The notes under the pieces: generated by a model | The model's database searches: none | Seen by the model: only the letters and a program-made list of their open reading frames with translations | Told to the model about the DNA's origin: nothing | Made by a program: the position numbers and the translations under genes | Origin: Bugula neritina | Taxonomy: Eukaryota; Bryozoa; Gymnolaemata; Cheilostomatida; Bugulidae | Direction of reading: 5' to 3' | Assembly (NCBI GenBank): GCA_964035545.1 | Contig: OZ037773.1 | Location: forward strand, 6,402,251 to 6,466,250 | Length of the DNA: 64,000 nucleotides | Part shown: in pieces, positions 24,297-37,305 of the stretch | How positions within the stretch are numbered: position 1 is the stretch's first letter | Layout: every line of letters begins with the position of its first letter

Positions 24297-26238
24297 TCAG
24301 TTTTCTACTTTTTCACAAAAAGAATTGCCTGGCCTGAAAATCATGGCTCTTTTCTTTCCAAGTAATCCTTCATGTTTAGGATAGTAATTACATCTGGTGC
24401 CTACAAATATATTATAAATATATCATATTATTATATTGTTATTCTATTACTATAATATACCAAATTATATTATCATATTGTTATTATATTATTTTATTAT
24501 GATATTGCACTAGTATATTGCTACTATGTTTATGTATAATACCCATATAATTGCTACGTTATATTACGATAACATGCTACTATGTTATTATACATTGTAT
24601 TTATACAAGTATTCTTACAATGATATGCTATTTAATAATCATATTGCCATATTACTAGAGTATACTATTAGTTATAGTATTATATTACTATATAATACGC
24701 TATTGGAGCATTATATTACTATAATATAATGTCACATACTAATATCTTACTACATATCATAAAACTATATTCTTATAGTACTATATTAAGATAATGTATA
24801 TTACTATAATAGGCCTATACTAGAATTCAGTAAAGCATATCGTTAGAGTAACCCAGCTCACCTGGCTCACACCCACAGCTTGTAAAGCCCGGCATGTGGC
24901 AGCTTTGCCCTTCTTTGATGTACTCTACACATGTGCCTCCTCCGGCTTTTATTGCTGAAAGAAATATAATGATTTATTGTTTTATAAATTACTGAATTGT
25001 GAATGCTAATGAGTTGTGTTCTCTTTAAAACTAGTTGATTCAGTTTGATTAAATATAGATTATCAACTAAATACATACCAGCATTTATATTGGCCAACTT
25101 TTTTGCAATAATCATATTAACATGATAAAATTTAAATAAATTTAACTAATTTTTTTCTTGTAATAAAGCAAATTCATCAAATGCTGATAGTATTTTGAAG
25201 ATTAATAATGTTAAACTTTTTGTATCACTCAACTATAAAAACTTTAAAAAATCTTTCACTTACATTCAAAGATCTTTAATTTTTTCTAAACATATAATAT
25301 AATTTCATTTGCTACATCTGATATTTATTTTAAGGGGCAAGTTTCTTATTATTTTCTAGATTATTTATTGTAATATAATAATAGATATAAGAACTTACGG
25401 AATAGACTGGGTCCACCGAAAGAGCCTGACAGGATATCTCTCTTGCTAGCAATCATCCATCTGCTGTTATCAACACAGCAGTGGGTTGAGGGGCATTTGG
25501 AGCTTTCGTTACATGAGTCCTAAATATTAATAGATGTTTGTTAAGATGTGGCAGTCTTGAAACTCAGCGCATCTGAACAAGTCTAATCAGTAGAAATGCT
25601 TGAAGCAGCACCAGGTTGGTGGTCACGGAGTGCTTTAGTGAAAAGAATCTCTAGTTTTGAATTTGGGGCTTGGAGTTTGGATACCAATGTGTATGCAATC
25701 ACTGTATTCAGTCACCGCTAACTCAGTGCTGCTTCTAACGATATTCTAGCTAGTAGAGTCAATAAAATAATAATTAGAAGTAACATGTTTGTCTTGTTTC
25801 ACTCTAGTTGCACTAAACTAACGCAAAGCTATTCTTTAACTCATTATATGCACTATAGTTTATTGAAGCACAACGGTTAGTTGTCATCTCTTGTATGCAA
25901 ACTTATAAAAGAGTAGGCAATAATTGTTGTTTTAAATTATATTTTTCCTCCCAATTCTTTTCAATACTATCTTATTCCTCTTGAGCATATAATGCATTAT
26001 AAAATAATGTAATATAATAAAATACTATATTATAATATAATTACAATATAGTGTAATATATACAATATGATATAGTCTATAATGTAATATAACATATCTA
26101 ACGCTCAGCAGCAGATAAAAATTCTATTAGTTCGCCAATAATTTCATGCCTATGGATAAAGAAGCTTGTGATGAATCTCACCTGACCCAGGGCTAGCCCA
26201 AGTAAAATAACGAGCAGAGTTACTAGAGAGTACTTCAT
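24297..26238 (-). CDS. Secreted ten-cysteine protein A (prokineticin/colipase-like fold)
   Basis: Four exons with intron phases 0, 1, 1: 26238-26182, 25519-25399, 24954-24862, 24400-24297; 124 residues. Exon 1 is a signal peptide (MKYSLVTLLVILLGLALGQ). The mature part has exactly ten cysteines spaced C-x5-C-x4-CC-x(~36)-C-x9-C-x7-C-x-C-x5-C-x24-C. This matches the order of the prokineticin (AVIT)/colipase/Dickkopf fold, which is held by five disulfides. Conserved blocks shared with genes B and C are CCVDNSRWMIASKR and GFTSCGCEPG. It is probably an extracellular signal or lipid/protein-binding factor; the receptor is unknown. It is the downstream-most of three tandem paralogues on the same strand. 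Exon 4 was located by homology to genes B and C and fits perfectly in frame. Confidence 0.82.
24405..24830. repeat. TA-rich low-complexity tract
   Basis: Imperfect tatatta/atatac repeats filling the last intron of gene A. Confidence 0.65.
25590..25745. repeat. Foldback repeat, copy 1 (diverged)
   Basis: Left arm gaagcagcaccaggttggtg and right arm ending gctaactcagtgctgcttc are inverted copies. The arm sequence resembles the foldback elements at 55925 and 59139. It lies in intron 1 of gene A. Confidence 0.5.
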
Positions 26239-27020
26239 AGTAGGAGCAGTTTACAAATAGTAATGTCCCTACAAGCTTCATCTTAGCTTGCCACATGATT
26301 TTCAGCAGCTCCATCTGTTTTCTCTCACAGTTTATCACTTACAGTCTGCAGTTACTTGGCAGGTTAAGGTCTTGCCACACGAAGCGATTTCGAACCAGCC
26401 GAGAGCAAAACATAAAATTGAATGAATACTGCTAGAGGCTTGTGCAAGAGATACTGAGAACTATTCAACACAAGACCACATTCCTCTTTCAATAAAATGC
26501 AACATTATTGAGAATCACAGTGATATTTCAACATGAAGTAATTTATAAGCAGGCATATGCAGATGTAGTTGGTCACTTAAGTTCCACTAACGAAACAATG
26601 GTGTGTGACTGGTAAATCCTTTATTGAATGGGCTACGATAAAATATAGATTACACCTTTATAACTATTCCTTATTGAAAAAATATAGCAACATTTTAGTT
26701 GTAGGAATTGAGTTCACTTTCAAGTTTTTTTTTTTGTAATTTCTATAACATGCCGTTGTCAGAAAGCTATACACTATTAATATTATAAGTAATATATTTT
26801 GTCAAGATGATATTGAAGTTGACTAAAATTTCAGAAGCTCTGTGACCTTGCTCAACATTTTCAAAATATTTTTACTAGTAACAATATTTCTTTAGAAGGC
26901 TTTTACATGCTACTGCTATGCTTTTGAGCTTTCTAGAATACGACAAGGTGATTAGAAAACAAAAATATAATATTGTGCTTTATTTGTTTATTTTATAGGA
27001 AAACATCCATAATTAACAAA

Positions 27021-28132
27021 TTAAGCTTCGCAAAATGAAGTCCCTGGTCTGTTAGCAATTATCCTGGTGTTCAACTTCTTGACTGCAACTTTCTCCAAGA
27101 GTGCTGGATAGTAGTTGCATTTAGTTCCTGAAAAGAGGACATTGTGATGAAAATACAAAAATAAAATACAATGATCAGCAGCTTCTGATATTCCAAAACT
27201 TTGTTATATATGATTAATTTTTTAACAAAACTTAAATTTTTCACAAAATGCAATTGGTTTTAAATTCTAAAAATAGTTACTAACAAATTTGGTTCTACTG
27301 GTGAGTTATATATTAAATTTATTTTATAAATGATATATATGATATATCATTTATAATTAAATAATATATAAATAATAAATATATGAAAACTTGTGAAAAT
27401 GATTAAGGTTTCAATTTTTTTCGCTTGAAATACACACCTGGTTCACACCCACAGCTAGTAAAGCCTAAGTAGTGGCAACTGGCACCCTTTTTCACGTAGT
27501 CTACGCATGTACCAGCATCTGATCTGAACCAGTCTGCAGGTAAAAGTAATGCAATAAAATGTAACTGGAAATAAATGCAAGTTACATGAAACAGTAACTT
27601 AGTGTGAACACAATAAACTACATAAGTTGATAGATGATACAGTAACATGCAGGGAAAAAAATTTATTTGCAGTTGTCGATGGTTGCACTCTTAAGCATTG
27701 AAGTTAATTTGCTGTTATGTAAAAAGTCAAGCTATGCAATTTTCTTCTTGTGTCACTTATAATGGCTTTTTAAGGAGATATTCTTTGGTAGACTCTTGTA
27801 TAAATATTGTTGGTCTCTTTCCGTGCCCTAAAAACTATGTGATTTGGGAAAAATGAAACATTTTTATCTAATTTATCAACAGTCTAGCAATATATTTTAA
27901 CCTATCATATAACTTTCATTTTAAATTTATAAACCATGCAACAACTGATTAAATAGTAAATGTTGAGGCATACCGTCGAGCTTAGCAAAATCGGAAACAG
28001 CACGCTTACTAGCTATCAGCCACCTGGAGTTGCTGACACAGCATTGCGTCTTCTCACAATCAGAGTTTGTTTTGCAACTGTTCTATAACATAGTAGGTAT
28101 TTGTATTCATTATAATATATACAGTATAAACA

Positions 28133-28230
<98 letters not shown>

Positions 28231-28870
28231 GACTGTATATATACTGTATACACAACTCCTTATACCATCTTATAATACATGGTTTTGTAAATATTTCTGC
28301 CCCTACAGGCAATCATACTCCCAACTTGCAAACTAGCGTGTGCTAACTGTTACACTATAGCTTCTACTGGGGAATCTCAACAACATGGGTCCAGGTGATG
28401 ATAAATGAAGTGTTTGTAACTTGAATGCAATTAAAAGCTTTTGATTCTGGCCAACTTATCAAGCTATGTGACTTGGCAAAATTTGAGTTGTTATAGATTT
28501 AATTACTTCTTATAGGTTGAATAAGCCTAAGAAATAATGTCCATCAGTCAGTTAAAGAAAAGTTTGGTAATTGTGAGTTTCCATAAATAACATTCAATAG
28601 TTATTTCATTGAACTTACATTCTTTTAAATAACATTTAGTTAACAATATTTTAAGTTTCATGTCACCAATGCAAGCATATGTGATTTACTAAAGTTTTTT
28701 TAAAATAATACGGCAATCAAATTTCAAATGCTATAAGCTTAGACATGCATAAATATTCTGTATGTCATACTAATGTTGTGTCTTGGGTTAATCAGCTAAA
28801 CACTTACCTGTGGAGCTCTCAAAGCCAAAGAACAGGCTAATGCAGCTGTCAACACAAAAAGAAACTTCAT
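27021..28870 (-). CDS. Secreted ten-cysteine protein B (prokineticin/colipase-like fold)
   Basis: Four exons in the same phase pattern as A: 28870-28808, 28082-27974, 27533-27438, 27127-27021; 124 residues. The signal peptide is MKFLFVLTAALACSLALRAPQ. Ten cysteines have spacing C-x5-C-x4-CC ... C-x9-C-x7-C-x-C-x5-C-x28-C. Shared blocks are CCVSNSRWLIASKR and CHYLGFTSCGCEPG; B is visibly closer to C than to A. The C-terminal arm (NYYPALLEK onward) is basic, rich in Lys and Arg. Intron 1 carries an 85-bp (TA)n tract. It is the middle member of the tandem cluster. The fold assignment rests on the cysteine spacing only; biological function is not known. Confidence 0.83.
28139..28225. repeat. (TA)n microsatellite
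   Basis: About 43 uninterrupted TA units in intron 1 of gene B. It creates artificial YIYIY frames on both strands. Confidence 0.95.
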
Positions 28871-29091
28871 CTTTTGGTTTATGCTGTGTCTGTCAGTGAA
28901 ACACCTCAAAGAATGAATACATAAAAGATATTTTGAGGGAATTACGTAATGCTCTGAGAATTGTTCCACATGTTTCTTAAAAGCTTATTTATCTAATCTT
29001 TTATGTTAGTATGACCAAAAGAGTTTGGCGGCTATTATACGAACTAACTTACATCACATTACATAGATAATATCTTAAATGCATAGTTCAT

Positions 29092-29272
29092 AGTGACCAT
29101 ACCTGCTAGAACCCATGGTAGAATTGGAGGTTTTTTAAAGCAGGCTAAATTTGTCCGATTCTGGTAAAGTAGCAACTATGAATGCTATTTCTAACATCAC
29201 CAATGGTCTTTATCATGAATTCAAACAACTGAGTCTGTACTTACTGAGTCAATGGTCTATAGTCACTATTGA
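29092..29272 (-). repeat. tRNA-headed SINE, degenerate copy
   Basis: Recognisable family blocks (ctaacatcaccaatggtctt, tactgagtcaatggt, ggttttttaaagcaggctaa) lie between genes B and C. The head is decayed. Confidence 0.6.
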
Positions 29273-30206
29273 CCTGGTCCTGCAGATATTTTACATACTT
29301 TAATAATAATTTTCTTATTATAATCAAATTTAAAGTAACTATTCTAGAATGTTTGTAACCTTTTTAAAATCTATTCAATGAATAAACCTATAAAAACTGT
29401 AAAATACAAAGCCACGATCTTCGGTGATATGACCCTAGCCTAAAACAGTTGACAAAATCTTTTCTCTGGTTTATATAATTATATCTGTGAGCTATTTAAT
29501 ATGGTTTAACTCTTTACAGCACCTGCATATGCTTGCGCTTAGCAGTGCAAATAGATGTTTATATGTGTTACAGCTATAAAATGTTATATGCTGATTCTAT
29601 GCTCTTATAATACCTTTAGTAGGGGTAAATAATATAATATATGTAATATGCTCATTGGATTCATTCTTTTGTCAAAAAGGCAAAATAATTATTCAAAAGC
29701 ATACAATAGCTTAAGTGGAACAAAACATATGCTGCCGAAACAATATCGATTTCCATCACCAATGCAAGAAAATAAACTACAATCTTTGATCGTGTTTTTG
29801 TTGTTTAAAAGGAAACATAGCATTTAGATTCAGGAGTCATGTATGCTTCAGACTTTCACTTTGTCTCTGAAAATCCCTAAATCTCTAGAAGTAAGTTTAT
29901 GTTTAAGTACCTATTATACCCTATGGCATACAACTTTATGAAATCTCACTATATATAATATGTAACGATTAAAGTACAACCTATGTTATGAAAGCAATAT
30001 TCGGTTACAAAACTAGCGTATTTAGTTTTAAAACCATTTTCCGCAAGTATTAATAAAAGAATAAGACTATACATTTAATTACAATATATTTAAACTTTGT
30101 TTTATTGCATATTTTATATAAAAACTTTTTGATGACGATCATTGTTTATTTTTTGCAATAGATAAAAAACCAAAGCAGATCGTTAAGTTATTTACACGAA
30201 ATAAAA

Positions 30207-32525
30207 CTATGGCTCCGATTTTTCACAAAAGGAATTTCCAGGAAGTGCAATCATCCCTCTTTTCTCTGTTGCGTTGCCAATTGGAGTCGGGAGTGTTGGA
30301 AATTCTTGTGGATAGTACACGCATTCCGTTCCTAAAGTAAAGTTTTCACCACAAATGAGCTCTATATACGTAGTATTTAAATGAAGAGGATGTTTGTAGG
30401 TTTGTGAAACTTATGCAAACATTGAAACTACTCAAATTTATCTTCGAGAATCAACTTTTGTACGAAATTAATTCTTTTAGATAACATTTTGTTACAATTA
30501 GCTCAAAGTTTTACCCGCAAATTCAGGTAATTTTTCATTTTATATTTAAGTATATCTGCAAAAATCTAATTGTTTAATGAACAATAAAAACTGCTATATG
30601 TTTTATTTGGGTAAAATAATTTATCTAAATATACTCTTATTTTTAAAGTAGTCAATGGTTAAACATGTTATAATCCTATACAGATGAACATTGTTTGTTA
30701 CATTGCAAAACCAGGCATCCTATTACAATATTGTTCTTTTAAATGGGTTTTGAGTATTCTTTTATAAATATATCACATACTTGACTAATAAGATTAGCTA
30801 TTCTAAAGCTATTACCAAAACTAAAAGACTAATCGTCTCCTAATTTCTTTCACAGGTCACAAACGACTGTAGGATAATTTATGTTAAAGTATTAATATAA
30901 TTATAGGTTTGCAGGTGAGCAAGGCATAACATAATAATACAAGTATACCTGGCTCACATCCACAGCTAGTAAATCCCAGGTAGTGACAGGTAACATTCTC
31001 TTTGATATAGCTTACACACGTTCCACCATTATAGTCAAATCCATCTGAAAACATTTAAGTTTTTGAATAACTGCAATGGATGTATATTATGAAAAAAATT
31101 GTCGTAGTGTTTAGCTGTCATAATATATTATAACAACAGCGCTATAGTCAACACACTCTTGCTGTAATGAGATGCAAATTTACAATTTATATTGTGGGTA
31201 TAACCAAGATTTGTTAAACAAATATTGATTGGACAATTATCCTTCACACCTACTTTTACTCATTCTTACGCTTCTACCTTTACCCATCCCTTACCTTGTC
31301 TATACCCTGTTTATACCCTATAACCCTGTCTATACCCTACCCTATCCTACCCCCACTCCTATAACCCTACCCTACCCCTACTTTACAACTACATTACTCT
31401 ACCCTGTACCCTACCTTACCCTGCCCCACCCCTGTCCTACTCCTAATTCTTCTACTCTATTCCTTCCCCTACCATTACCCCTTTTCTTACCTCTACATCT
31501 ATAATATCTAAATCCATAATATTAACTCAAACACTACCTCTAAAACTCAACTTATTTTTTATATGCTGCAAGCAATGACGATTTAATTACTTAGAATAAT
31601 GTGAATACTAAAAGTCTACATCATCCAGTAATGCACTCAAATAACTGCTTACCTGCAAACCTGCCAACGCTGATAATTTCTCTCTTGCTGGCAATTAGCC
31701 AGCGGGAGTTGTCTACACAGCATTCACTCTCCTCACAATCATCGCTCACTTTGCAACTCTTCTACAGAAATATTATAGCAATAGAGAAATGTTTGTATGT
31801 TGAAAAACAGTGTACAGTTTATGTTATGTAATCTGATCATTATTATAGACAAGGATTTTAAGATGCACTGGCAAAGGAGTTTTGTACAGGATATAGCGCA
31901 TGTTGCTATGGTAACAACAAAAAGAGATGCTTTTTTCACTTTCATTAAAAGAATAAAGTATTCTGATGTCAGGTGATGCATGTTAAATATTATCAGTATT
32001 GTAAATACATCGACAGCAAACTAAAACAAATATATATGGAATTTTTAAGTATAAACTCAATGTAAAATGAAAACTAATACGATGTAGTTATTGAAACATG
32101 AATAATTGCGGCTATTTTAAATGCAAATTTCAAAACTATTCTTTTAAGAAAGACTAACTCTATATATTATATATGTATATAATTATATACCAAAATAACT
32201 GATGAAAGTTAATTTGATCTATTTTATGATTCGAATTATAAAATAATTTAAAATACAATCTAACTCTCTTGAACGTTTTCAATTTTAAACTACTAAAAAC
32301 GTAGTTTAAAGTTAATTTAGAGTTTTATGTATGTGTATACATGCATATATATGCTATTTACCAAACACCATATAGATATCATATGCATAAACAAGTTTCA
32401 CATTTTGCAGCCTTCTTGTTCAAGACATGAAGTTTAATAGAATAGCTAACTTTACTTACCCCTGCTGTACACATATAAATTATTCCTAGTAGAACTAAGA
32501 ACCGTAAACACAAATCCCTTGCCAT
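30207..32525 (-). CDS. Secreted ten-cysteine protein C (prokineticin/colipase-like fold)
   Basis: Four exons, phases 0, 1, 1: 32525-32460, 31761-31653, 31044-30949, 30331-30207; 131 residues. The N-terminus (MARDLCLRFLVLLGIIYMC) is a signal-type hydrophobic segment with a basic first part. The mature part keeps all ten cysteines with the same spacing as A and B, and the blocks CCVDNSRWLIASKR and CHYLGFTSCGCEPG. Exon 3 has NVT and exon 4 has NAT, two possible N-glycosylation sites not seen at these places in A or B. The last arm is about seven residues longer. It is the upstream-most gene of the cluster; intron 2 contains a degenerate ACCCT-rich tract. It probably arose by tandem duplication. 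Confidence 0.83.
31240..31500. repeat. Degenerate ACCCT-rich tract
   Basis: Repeated taccct, ataaccct and ctaccc words on a C/T-rich strand in intron 2 of gene C. It is only loosely like CCCTAA telomere sequence; the units are irregular. Confidence 0.6.
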
Positions 32526-32529
32526 GTCG

Positions 32530-33250
32530 AAACAGTTGAATTCTGATAAATTAATGCCGAAACGTTTCTATGGGAAGAAGCATCTGGAGAGATACTTGGT
32601 GAATATTAATAACTGTTCATGACCTTGACAGTTCAAACAGCAAACCGATAGCGTGCATAGAAAACTAAAACTGTAATAATAAACTATGACGGTATTACTT
32701 TTGTCTCCCCATCAGTTTCCATTTACTTCTCCTTTTATACGACAATAAATTGAAAAAGGCTAAAATTAATAAAAACGTATTATGATACTCCTTATTTTAG
32801 TATCATAGAATTAATATTTTTTAATTAAAGTGGCATTAAAGTTTAAATTTGTTGGTTTAAGATTTTTAAAAACAAAAAGATGTAAAATTATATGTTTGTG
32901 TAGCATCCGATTCTTTAAGAAAAGCTGGAAAACTTTTGAGAATTAAATATAGAAGTGCACTTATAGTAAAAAGCTTTTGCATTCAAAATATAAAGTAGTA
33001 AAAAATAAAGTTGGTTTGTTCTCAATAAATTAAATATATTTTTCAAATTTTTTAATTCACATTTTTACCATATTTTTTATCAACTTTAAATTTGACCAGC
33101 AAGTTTAATTTTATTGAATGTCTTTCTGTAAACGCTTTCATGTTAGAAAAAAGTTTGCTATTTTGCTTAGTGTTCATCAAATGGGCTTAAAGCAGTAAAT
33201 AGTGGTAAATGCCTCATTATTCTATCTCCATTCAGGCTGTAATCTTTCTG
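32530..33250. other. Intergenic stretch, no gene seen
   Basis: Upstream of gene C and downstream of the intronless gene. A tttatt at 33110-33115 is an AATAAA on the minus strand, about 140 bp past the stop at 33253, and may serve that gene. Confidence 0.5.
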
Positions 33251-33252
33251 CA

Positions 33253-34836
33253 TTAAAAATGTTCATAGTCTCCAGATTTTGAAGGTTTAGGTAGCCGAGT
33301 CAGAATATTGTTGCCAAAGTCAGTCATTTGAAATTGATGGCTGCAAGGATCAGTTGTTGGTGTTGTTCCTGGCGGGTCTATTTGTCTTACGTAAGGAGTT
33401 GCTGCTCTAGGAGGGGAAAGACTTCTCATTGGTGCTTGAGAACTTGTAGATATGGGCAAAGAAGTTTGTGGGTTTGCTTGGTTGGGAATTCCAGGTGGGC
33501 AACCACCCATGAATGGGGCGTTTCCTTGCGTTATAGGTTGAGCTGGTTCAATGCTTCCTGAAAGTGTAGGCAGACCAATTTGGGATTGAGGGGCTTGGGG
33601 ATGGTTGCTAGTAGATCTTCTAAGGAATAAATTTGTGCTTAGATTCTGGTTAAATTGTATGTTATAAATAAGTATTGAAATCATTGCCGCAAACTGGTCC
33701 GCTTCATAAAAATTGCCATAACGCTTTTTCAAAGCTACATCGCAGGAATTATTCGTACGAGACACAGCTATTCGGTTTTTTGTGTAGTCTTTGTAGAAGT
33801 TAGTACAAATGTAGCCAGTGCAATCAGTTTCTGTTCTGCTATATAAAACAAGATAGTCAGAAATGTTGGTATATGTCATTTCGTCATAAGATGAGCATCT
33901 ATTGTAGCAAAGTTGACCCACCAACTGAACGCGATTGATGTACAATTCAAATACATTTGGATTGTTAGTATAACTGAGGTGAAACAACTCCATCTCCCTT
34001 TCATTAGTTGCTTGTAACATTACACTGCTGTCTATGTTAGTATTAATAATCAGCTGGTGTTGATTGTCACCGCTTGTGAGATTGTAAGATGGCTGCCACA
34101 GGTTTGTTCTATCTGTGTGCTGCCTTGCTGTTAAATTGAAAAAAGCACCTCTATTTGCTGCTATACCCTTTAAAAGCTGATACGCATAGCTGTTAGGAAA
34201 AGTAATGAATTCGTTGTCGGCAAACTGCATGCCGCTTCGTTTGTTAGAATAAAGGTTCCAAAAAGCTAGAAACATAGCGGACATCATAATAGTTGGTGTT
34301 TGACACTTATACAAGCTGGTGCAGTACGCCTGCTTTACAGGCTCGTTACAATGAGGTGTAGGAACTTTTATTAGGAGCTGATTACTTGGTACCAAAACTA
34401 TAGAAAGTTCGTTTTGTGGATCTCGTATCACTTTAGCAAATGAAACTCGTGCCATATCGTCTGCTCTATGGATAGTCATCGTGCTTTTTCTGTTGTCCCT
34501 TTCCACATCTCTTTCGTCATGTTCGACCGTCCTATACAACATCAGCCAGTCAGTTACTTGTGACATCTTAGCTACAGTCATATACCAATTCCTTTCACCA
34601 CTGGCATAAAACCGGAAGGATGGTTTCAGATTGTCATATTCCACTCGAAAATACTTTTTGGTTGCACAGTATTTATTGGTTGCAATTACTTCAAAATACT
34701 GCTTGCCTTCTAGACTGGCTCCATACTTCTTGAATTCTAATAGATCACAATCTTTGAACATATAGTGAATAGTTTCCTCGGCGTTGTGTTCAATGTAACG
34801 CTCATGATGAGTTGCAGGGCCTGCTGCAGTAGCCAT
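33253..34836 (-). CDS. Intronless gene 1 of an unrecognised paralogous pair
   Basis: One uninterrupted exon of 527 residues from the ATG at 34836 (context AAAAATGG). The frame is open 16 codons further to another Met (34884), but the downstream ATG has the better context and matches the MAAAAMAR start of the partner gene. I do not recognise the family. Two segments seem to repeat one layout. Each has strand-like Tyr/Phe-rich stretches (YGASLEGKQYFEVIA; later YLVLYSRTETDCTGYIC) and closes with a hydrophobic helix preceded by Pro or Glu-Ala-Asp (PTIMMSAMFLAFW near 200; EADQFAAMISILI near 410). Residues 430-527 are Pro/Ser/Gln-rich and probably disordered. No signal peptide is seen. The helix-ending beta layout recalls tubby-like, scramblase or LURP-one folds, which is only a hypothesis. 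All neighbours have introns, so a retrocopy origin is possible. Confidence 0.8.
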   Translation of the reverse strand: MATAAGPATHHERYIEHNAEETIHYMFKDCDLLEFKKYGASLEGKQYFEVIATNKYCATKKYFRVEYDNLKPSFRFYASGERNWYMTVAKMSQVTDWLMLYRTVEHDERDVERDNRKSTMTIHRADDMARVSFAKVIRDPQNELSIVLVPSNQLLIKVPTPHCNEPVKQAYCTSLYKCQTPTIMMSAMFLAFWNLYSNKRSGMQFADNEFITFPNSYAYQLLKGIAANRGAFFNLTARQHTDRTNLWQPSYNLTSGDNQHQLIINTNIDSSVMLQATNEREMELFHLSYTNNPNVFELYINRVQLVGQLCYNRCSSYDEMTYTNISDYLVLYSRTETDCTGYICTNFYKDYTKNRIAVSRTNNSCDVALKKRYGNFYEADQFAAMISILIYNIQFNQNLSTNLFLRRSTSNHPQAPQSQIGLPTLSGSIEPAQPITQGNAPFMGGCPPGIPNQANPQTSLPISTSSQAPMRSLSPPRAATPYVRQIDPPGTTPTTDPCSHQFQMTDFGNNILTRLPKPSKSGDYEHF

Positions 34837-34889
34837 TTTTACTTTCTTTTTTTTAGTGACAATTGCAAAAAAATGAAACCACAATACAT

Positions 34890-35943
34890 TTCAAAGCATA
34901 TTTGAGAATTTTAAAATTCTTTTCTTGATGTAATTCAAATTTAAAAATAACTCTTGTCAATATAATATAATTAGTTTTTAATTATCTTGAAATTTTAGAG
35001 TTGTGTATGTTTTCAGAACTTTATGTTTTTCTTTGCTTATAAAAACCTTATATTAAATTAATTAAACAAATTAATCATATTATAAGTAATGCAGTCATTT
35101 TTTGAGCAATACACAAACAACTATTATATATTGTATCAGTATTTAATAAATTAATAATAATAATAATATAACTTATAACTTATATATATATAATAATAGT
35201 TTAATAATTTATATTTGATAAAAATGTTTTATTCTAAAACGATATAATTAATGACAATACTCTGTTGAAATAAAAATTGATGAGTAAATCTAATTCATTT
35301 ACGCTGCCAGGCAAACTTCAGTTTATCTAGAAAATAAACCCTTTGAACTATAATGGCCTATAGGACAGTAAAACCGACATAATCCTGCCTTTTCAGAACA
35401 ATTTTATGAACTGCAATGGCCATACATTACCTAGTGGTTTCAAGGTGTGAGCATTTTAATACTAGTCTCAATACTCACTTACATGTCTACCTATGTCCTA
35501 CTTAATATTAAATTATTTACTAGGATGAATTATATGCTAGAAGAATTTGCTGTTGATAAATAGTAGCATGGTTCTATATAATATAGTTTTGGCTTTATTT
35601 TGTGCTATAATGAATGAGAAGTGTTGATTAACTTTTTGGAAAATATATTTCCAGACATTACATATTTAATAAATTATTAGAACTGAGTTTACAAAACTTC
35701 TTAAATTATATTACAGTCAAAAAAAATAAAGCACTGGGGGCTCACAAATTTTAGATTTATGTTTTCAACATCTATTGAAAATAATATTATATTGGTGAAT
35801 GAAAAAATTGTTGATGTTAATAACTTCAAGTGATGAAAAAATTCAACTTCAATTAGTAAGTTTTAATATTGTTGTGTACTTTTACTTTACCGAGATAAAT
35901 TATTTAAAACAATTGTTAAAATTCAATCTACTTTGAGTTGTCT
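34890..35943. other. Intergenic stretch, no gene seen
   Basis: AT-rich, with ata/taa runs near 35150-35210. No splice-consistent exon seen. Confidence 0.6.
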
Positions 35944-37258
35944 TCACATGTTAGCTAAAGTCATTGCTCTGATGTCTATGCGCCTTTTTAGCACATTCAA
36001 TCTCTGTTGAGGCGTATTCAGTGTTGTCCTGTCCCCTACAGCAAAAAAAGTTATAATTCAGGACTGAGCAATAGAAGCACCTCTGCAAAGTATTTAAAAA
36101 ACCTTCTATATATAGTAATGCAAAAAGTCTAACAGATTATTTAGATTAAAACATTTGGCAAGCAATTCAATAACTTCAATAACAATAAATAAATCATTAT
36201 AGCAAACAAGTCCTTTTATTATCATATAAAACTTGCTGTAAAGAACCACATGTTGACATTTGCTAAAGTTATTTGAGGATACTTACCTGGGTAAATGTGA
36301 AGTCTTCCAGGGCCTATCTGCGACTTATACCAACCCTTGGGGGCCGTATTGTTTGCTGGAGCCCATGATCGAGATTGAGTGAGTCTTTGTTCCCGAAAGA
36401 ACATTCTTTGAAAACTGCGTTTTGGTTCACTTAGCACTGGAACTGGCTTCATTTGACTAGTGGTATCTACAATCAAACCATATACAGTAATCTTTTAATT
36501 GTAGATATGTACTTTAGTATAAATATTAGTTTATTATCAACTAAAGAATTCATAAAAAAATATGTTTGTATAATTTAAAACCAGCAGTTAAATCTATCTT
36601 TCATAAAATAAGCCCTATAAATGGAGAATGAGTCATTATAGCTTTTCACCTACTTAAAAACTTAAACTGCTTTTCAGGCTGTGAGTTATGCAGCTGTCAC
36701 CAGTTTACAAAAGTTCCCTCTATAGCTTTTCATTAAAAATATTTAAAGTTTGTTTTTAATTACTTCAAAAGTATATCATTTTTTTCAATAAGAGGTTTAG
36801 AATTAATTAAAGCAATTTTGGAGTTCACAGTGTAAGGTTAATTACTTCACTGTATTTGTTGATAAATTGTATTCAATTATATTCTAGTTTCTAACAAAGC
36901 TGATAGGACAAACACCTCAGCATAAATTGCTTATTTAACTCATAGATATACTAGATTGTATATGTCCTAGAAAGCTATACCGCTTTATGTAATATACTAC
37001 TAAATATAATATGTACTCAAATAAGAAGGAAATTCAATTGGTATATACCATGGTGGGAAAGCTCCCTGTGACATGGTTTCATCATGGAGCCCTGCAGTTG
37101 TTTAATATGTGTCTACAAATAGAAATGCTTAATATAGCAATCCGCATTTCATTTAGATGTGTGGTGTGTAGCGTTTATGTGATGTGTGTGATGTGTGTGA
37201 TGTGTGTGATGTGTGTGATGTGTGTGATGTGTGTGATTGTGTGTGATTGTGTGTGCGT

Positions 37259-37305
<47 letters not shown>

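Noticed and set aside
24867-25115. 82-codon minus-strand frame covering gene A exon 3
   Set aside because: Wrong frame for most of its length; the true exon is 24954-24862 in the cysteine-rich frame.
28016-28312. Open frames of repeated Tyr-Ile on both strands
   Set aside because: Direct translation of the (TA)n microsatellite; the sense-strand gene B exon lies beside it in another frame.
31229-31504. Pro/Leu/Tyr-rich 91-codon frame
   Set aside because: Translation of the ACCCT-rich tract in an intron of gene C.
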